DNA from: CAYLHF01 sp964383365
GTDB taxonomy: Bacteria; Bacteroidota; Rhodothermia; Rhodothermales; UBA10348
Length of the DNA stretch: 7,829 bases
Direction of reading: 5' to 3'
NCBI GenBank assembly: GCA_964383365.1
Contig: CAYLHF010000070.1
Coordinates: 1 to 7,829, forward strand
The position numbers were made by a program, and so were the translations under genes. The notes below the pieces were generated by a model. The model had not been told where the DNA came from and ran no database searches. It saw only the letters and a list, made by a program, of their open reading frames with translations. Shown here piece by piece: positions 4,911-7,829 of the stretch (position 1 is the stretch's first letter; the number at the start of each line of letters is the position of its first letter).

Positions 4911-7424
4911 ATGCGATATAGACTTATTACCCTCCTCATCGGCTTACTGTCTACCGTCTCTCTCGCTTACGGACAGCGATCGGTCTCGGGGACCATCGTG
5001 TCACAGCAGGGTGCGACTCTGTCGGGTGCGACGGTCGTGCTGAGTTCAACGTCACTGGGGATGCATCAATACGGCCGCATTTCGGATCGTCACGGTGACT
5101 TTCACATCACGGGTATTGCTCCCGGTATGTACACGATGGCCGTCTCCTTCGTCGGTTTTGCCCGGTTTACTCGCGAAGTAGATCTTAGAGAGACGGATCT
5201 TGGCGGGCTTCGGGTTGAATTGAACGTGCAGGCGCTTCCACAATCTGAAATCGTAGTCAGCGCGAGCAGGGCTGAGCCCCACCTTCAGCCCATGACGGTG
5301 AGTAACATCAGTGCCGAGGAACTGGCTAGAAGTCCCGACATGAAGGACCTTCCGGTGATTCTTTCCCGCCACCCGTCCATCACGCAGTACTCCGAAAACG
5401 GAAACGGCATTGGATACTCGACCCTCCGTATGCGCGGATTTGGTCAGCGTCGACTGGCTATAGCCATTAACGATATTCCTCAGAACGATCCAGAAGAATT
5501 CAATGTTTTCTGGGTCAATTTTTTCGATCTGCAAGGTGCGATTGACGATATCCAGATCCAACGAGGTGCCGGATCGTCGGTCTACGGTCCGTCGGCCATT
5601 GGTGGTGCGATCAATATCAGGGCCATGCCATACCGCCCATATCGGTATGCCAGTATCGAGGTGGGTGGTGGAGCGTTCGGAACCCGGCGGTATTCCGCCG
5701 AAGTCAATTCCGGCCTTCTTGGCGATCGATACGTAGTATTTGGAAGGTTTTCTCGTCTGGTATCGGACGGATACAGGGACTGGTCCTGGACTCGTTTCTG
5801 GAGATTTTTTGCAGGGGTTACGCGCTACGGAAAGAACAGTACGCTCACGCTCCAGGCCTTCGGAGGCCCGCAACGCGACGGACTGGCGTTCTCGGGTATC
5901 CCGAAAGCCGCCAACAGAAAGGCGATCCCGGACGGGTTCGGGTCTGAGCTATCGCGTACGTATAATTTCAGTGCTTCTACACGAGACGTGGAGGATTTTC
6001 ATCAACCCCACGTTGAGATCCACCACGAATGGAAGGTTTCCGATGCCGTCCGGTTCAATCAGGCTCTTTTCTGGATTCAGGGGAAAGGATTCTTTGACTT
6101 CGGAGGGACATTTCGGAGCGCGAACTACCTGCGACTCCCGGTCGGCGTGGTGCCGGAGTTATTGCGAGACGAGCCGCTTTACATCTCGAAACCTGAAGAA
6201 TCGGTTTTATTCAGGGCATTCCTGGACCAATGGCAGATCGGTTGGCTACCCAGATTGACGACGGAAATAGGACGTTCGACTCTGTCGATCGGAGCGGAAT
6301 TACGGCTTCATCGATCGCTTCGATGGGGTAGAATCCAGGAGGCAAGCAGTCTTTCGCGATCCATTGTGGGAAGTGATGCGGACGTTCGGGTGTATTCGTT
6401 TCGCGGAGAAAAAAAGATCGCTTCGGTCTTTGGTTCCCTGCTCACCCGTCTTGGCGATCAGTGGGCGCTGCAGTCGGACGTGCAATTGACGTACAGACGA
6501 TATCGGGTCTACGAGGAGCAATTCTTCGGCAACCGGTTCAACGCGCCCTACACATTCCTGAACCCCCGAATTGGTCTGACGTACAGACCGGAGAGTGACT
6601 GGTCCGGTTACGTCAGTATCGCTCTCGCCCACAGGGAGCCCAGGATGAAATCACTCTATGACGGGGAAGAAGCCGGAGCCGGTTTTCTGCCGGCTTTTGC
6701 TCGTTCTCCGGATGGATCCTTCGATTTTGACCGGCCGGATGTCCGGTCTGAGCGCCTGGTTGATATCGAACTGGGCACCGGGCTTCGGAGGCCCGAGTAC
6801 AGGCTGAGTGTGGACGTTTTTCTGATGGATTTCCGCAATGAGATTGTTCCATCCGGGACGCTGGATCAGTTCGGCGTACCCCGGACCGGAAATGCGGATC
6901 ATACGCGGCATCTCGGGTTGGAGGCCGAGGGTGTTTTGAGTTTGGGACGGGGGATAAGCATGGATGCCAACCTGACCCTGACAAGAAATCGGTTCCAGTC
7001 GTTCGTTGAATTCGCGACGCTTCCGGACTTCTCTACAGTGGCTGTATCCCGGGACAATAATCCGATCGCGGGATTTCCGGATCGATCGGGAAATATCGGC
7101 TTGAATCTGGACAGCGGAGGCCTCCAGGCAACGCTCCACACTACTTTCGTGGGGCGCCAGTACGTGGACAACAGTGGGGGAGTCAGTGCCGCCGGTACCC
7201 ACGACGACTCACTCGTCATCGACGCATACGAATTGACGGACCTGTCCGTACGCTACGTTTTCCGAGGTCCGTCGAGCCTCTCCGGTCTGCGTCTGGGTCT
7301 CGACGTGAATAATGTGTTCGACGACAAGATACTGGCCTTCGGAAATGCAGGATTCGGTACCCCTCAGTTCTTCCCGCTCGCGACGAGGCATGTGTTCGTG
7401 ACTCTGGCGTACACGATGCAGTAG
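4911..7424 (+). CDS. TonB-dependent outer-membrane receptor, probable thiamin transporter
   Basis: An 837-residue outer-membrane receptor. Residues 1-22 are a signal peptide (likely cleavage after LAYG or near it). Residues 23-106 form a carboxypeptidase-regulatory-like beta domain (VSGTIV, SGATVVL, GDFHITGIAPGMYTMAVSFVGF), typical of Bacteroidota receptors. SEIVVSASR (112-120) looks like a TonB box, and the plug covers about 121-238 with LRMRGFGQRRLAIAINDIPQ and QRGAGSSVYGPSAIGGAINI. The beta barrel takes up the remainder, with a last strand RHVFVTLAYTMQ. The substrate is inferred from the TPP riboswitch in the leader: riboswitch-controlled receptors of this kind import thiamin in Bacteroides. 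The protein sequence alone does not show the ligand, and an iron-siderophore role would be the default without the riboswitch. The ATG at 4911 leads directly into the signal peptide; no Shine-Dalgarno sequence is present. No inner-membrane thiamin transporter or synthesis gene follows before the terminator, so it appears to be a single-gene unit. Confidence 0.92.
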   Translation: MRYRLITLLIGLLSTVSLAYGQRSVSGTIVSQQGATLSGATVVLSSTSLGMHQYGRISDRHGDFHITGIAPGMYTMAVSFVGFARFTREVDLRETDLGGLRVELNVQALPQSEIVVSASRAEPHLQPMTVSNISAEELARSPDMKDLPVILSRHPSITQYSENGNGIGYSTLRMRGFGQRRLAIAINDIPQNDPEEFNVFWVNFFDLQGAIDDIQIQRGAGSSVYGPSAIGGAINIRAMPYRPYRYASIEVGGGAFGTRRYSAEVNSGLLGDRYVVFGRFSRLVSDGYRDWSWTRFWRFFAGVTRYGKNSTLTLQAFGGPQRDGLAFSGIPKAANRKAIPDGFGSELSRTYNFSASTRDVEDFHQPHVEIHHEWKVSDAVRFNQALFWIQGKGFFDFGGTFRSANYLRLPVGVVPELLRDEPLYISKPEESVLFRAFLDQWQIGWLPRLTTEIGRSTLSIGAELRLHRSLRWGRIQEASSLSRSIVGSDADVRVYSFRGEKKIASVFGSLLTRLGDQWALQSDVQLTYRRYRVYEEQFFGNRFNAPYTFLNPRIGLTYRPESDWSGYVSIALAHREPRMKSLYDGEEAGAGFLPAFARSPDGSFDFDRPDVRSERLVDIELGTGLRRPEYRLSVDVFLMDFRNEIVPSGTLDQFGVPRTGNADHTRHLGLEAEGVLSLGRGISMDANLTLTRNRFQSFVEFATLPDFSTVAVSRDNNPIAGFPDRSGNIGLNLDSGGLQATLHTTFVGRQYVDNSGGVSAAGTHDDSLVIDAYELTDLSVRYVFRGPSSLSGLRLGLDVNNVFDDKILAFGNAGFGTPQFFPLATRHVFVTLAYTMQ

Positions 7425-7443
7425 ATCCGATGCGATTCCGTGT

Positions 7444-7468
7444 TGCCGGCGACGGACCTCCCCCGGCA
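7444..7468 (+). other. Short inverted repeat after the receptor gene
   Basis: TGCCGG (7444-7449) and CCGGCA (7463-7468) form a perfect 6-bp stem with a 13-nt loop 20 bp after the receptor stop. It may help 3'-end stability but lacks a U-tract. Confidence 0.25.
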
Positions 7469-7521
7469 TCCGTACTGGCTTCAGGCACGCCCACCAGACT
7501 ACGCTGACGGAAAAATACGAA

Positions 7522-7556
7522 GGGGGCGGCCCGCCCGGCCGCCCCCCTCTCTCCAT
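7522..7556 (+). terminator. Strong GC hairpin ending the receptor transcript
   Basis: GGGGGCGGCC (7522-7531) pairs perfectly with GGCCGCCCCC (7537-7546) around a 5-nt loop, giving a 10-bp all-GC stem. It is preceded by AAAAATACGAA and followed by CTCTCTCCATT, a pyrimidine tract with few Ts. It is very likely the intrinsic terminator for the receptor gene 97 bp upstream; the A-rich flank on the other side could let it work in both directions. Confidence 0.75.
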
Positions 7557-7591
7557 TCAACCTGACCTCGGGGCAGGGGCCACCCCGCCGC

Positions 7592-7613
7592 CATACGTAT
7601 ACGTATACATACA
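7592..7613. repeat. Alternating purine-pyrimidine palindromic tract
   Basis: Twenty-two bases alternate strictly between pyrimidine and purine (CATACGTATACG and onward), built from TACGTA units. Positions 7593-7606 and 7597-7608 are perfect palindromes of 14 and 12 bp. Such a tract can extrude a cruciform or adopt a non-B form. It sits at the change from GC-rich to AT-rich sequence. Confidence 0.7.
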
Positions 7614-7670
7614 AACCCACAGATTAGGTATTTCAACTGTTAACCACAGGAGCAACTGTCAATATATACA

Positions 7671-7687
7671 TGCACAAGTATTGTGCA
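7671..7687. promoter_or_regulatory. Perfect 7-bp inverted repeat, operator-like
   Basis: TGCACAA (7671-7677) and TTGTGCA (7681-7687) are separated by three bases. The 17-bp size and short spacer suit a dimeric repressor site or a tight hairpin. It lies about 70 bp upstream of the consensus promoter. No regulator is identified. Confidence 0.45.
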
Positions 7688-7689
7688 AC

Positions 7690-7706
7690 TGCCTATTTAT
7701 TAGGCA
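7690..7706. repeat. Hairpin with 6-bp stem
   Basis: TGCCTA (7690-7695) pairs with TAGGCA (7701-7706) around the loop TTTAT. It begins three bases after the preceding inverted repeat, so the two form adjacent stem-loops. It is followed by TATATA rather than a U-tract. Confidence 0.5.
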
Positions 7707-7716
7707 TATATACCCT

Positions 7717-7731
7717 ACCCCTACGGGGGGT
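7717..7731. terminator. GC hairpin, possible terminator or structural element
   Basis: ACCCC (7717-7721) can pair with GGGGT (7727-7731), or CCCC (7718-7721) with GGGG (7725-7728), in an otherwise AT-rich area. It is the third stem-loop in a row. It has only a short TTA after it, so termination is uncertain. Confidence 0.3.
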
Positions 7732-7754
7732 TACATGTTAGATAAATAAAGTGC

Positions 7755-7783
7755 TTGACAAGGGTTCGATTATCTGGTATAAT
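7755..7783 (+). promoter_or_regulatory. Perfect consensus sigma-70 promoter
   Basis: TTGACA (7755-7760), a 17-bp spacer and TATAAT (7778-7783) match the textbook sigma-70 consensus at all twelve positions with optimal spacing, and TGG before TATAAT also supplies an extended -10. Transcription would start near 7790 and run off the right edge. Bacteroidota housekeeping promoters normally use TTTG and TAnnTTTG instead, so this site is unusual for the host suggested by the other genes. Confidence 0.85.
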
Positions 7784-7798
7784 TATGTATAACTAAAC

Positions 7799-7822
7799 AC
7801 ACTTAAAGTGATTACACTTAAA
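7799..7822. promoter_or_regulatory. Overlapping CACTT/AAGTG repeats just after the promoter
   Basis: ACACTTAAA occurs at 7799-7807 and again at 7814-7822, 15 bp apart. The same bases form two dyads: CACTT-A-AAGTG (7800-7810) and AAGTG-ATTA-CACTT (7806-7819). They lie directly downstream of the expected transcription start, where a bound repressor would block the promoter. The repressor is unknown. Confidence 0.5.
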
Positions 7823-7829
7823 TGTCCAT

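Larger units (their letters stand above)
7614..7829. other. AT-rich gene-free end region of different composition
   Basis: From 7621 to the end, 73 of 209 bases are G or C (about 35%), clearly lower than in the genes to the left. No gene is seen. The stretch has three copies of CAACTG (7634, 7653, 7686), a near-match to a DnaA box (TTAACCACA at 7640-7648, one mismatch to TTATCCACA), several inverted repeats and one strong promoter, each listed separately. The next gene presumably starts at or just beyond the right edge; ATG at 7822 is one possible start but only two further codons are visible. Confidence 0.6.

Noticed and set aside
5052..5873. 273-residue minus-strand open frame inside the receptor gene
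   Set aside because: Antisense to conserved plug and barrel sequence; no recognisable motif.
6651..7202. 183-residue minus-strand open frame inside the receptor gene
   Set aside because: Shadow of the receptor barrel with no domain or start signal.
7216..7620. Minus-strand open frame across the receptor end and terminator
   Set aside because: It runs through a 10-bp GC hairpin and the palindromic tract; composition is Arg/Gly-rich and no family is recognisable.

Overview
The window looks like a chromosomal segment of a Bacteroidota/Rhodothermota-type bacterium with mid-range G+C. The clues are a TonB-dependent receptor with an N-terminal carboxypeptidase-regulatory-like domain, an HNH endonuclease of the type common in Bacteroidota, and weak or absent Shine-Dalgarno sequences before most genes. 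This assignment is inferred from protein style only; no rRNA or other phylogenetic marker is present.

Layout. Positions 1-78 hold a GC-rich tandem repeat cut by the window edge, followed by about 230 bp with no supported gene. Four plus-strand genes follow: a secreted M28 zinc peptidase (307-1323), a MOSC-domain molybdenum-cofactor protein of the YcbX/mARC type (1351-2181), an HNH endonuclease whose ribosome-binding site lies in a possible hairpin (2361-2861), and a small two-helix membrane protein (2880-3323). A run of exactly 100 Ns (3364-3463) follows, flanked on both sides by the same 35 bp, so it may be an unmerged contig overlap rather than missing DNA. On the minus strand lies msrP (3491-4534), the Tat-exported molybdoenzyme of periplasmic methionine sulfoxide repair.

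Divergent from msrP is the best regulatory element of the window: a TPP riboswitch (about 4723-4801) in the leader of a TonB-dependent receptor gene (4911-7424). Thiamin pyrophosphate control implies that this receptor imports thiamin or a related compound across the outer membrane. The 3' strand of aptamer helix P1 also has a second perfect partner just downstream, which suggests a switching mechanism. A strong GC hairpin at 7522-7546 ends this unit.

The last ~210 bp differ from the rest: about 35% G+C (73 of 209 counted by hand) and dense with inverted repeats. They include a perfect consensus sigma-70 promoter (TTGACA, 17 bp, TATAAT, with an extended -10 TG) followed by overlapping CACTT/AAGTG repeats. 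That promoter type is unlike the usual Bacteroidota promoter, so this end may be the edge of a mobile element, a strongly expressed regulated gene just outside the window, or a chimeric join.

Functional links: MOSC protein and MsrP both depend on molybdenum cofactor; the M28 peptidase, MsrP and the receptor all act in the cell envelope. I see no complete new multi-gene system; the regulatory structures are the most interesting content.
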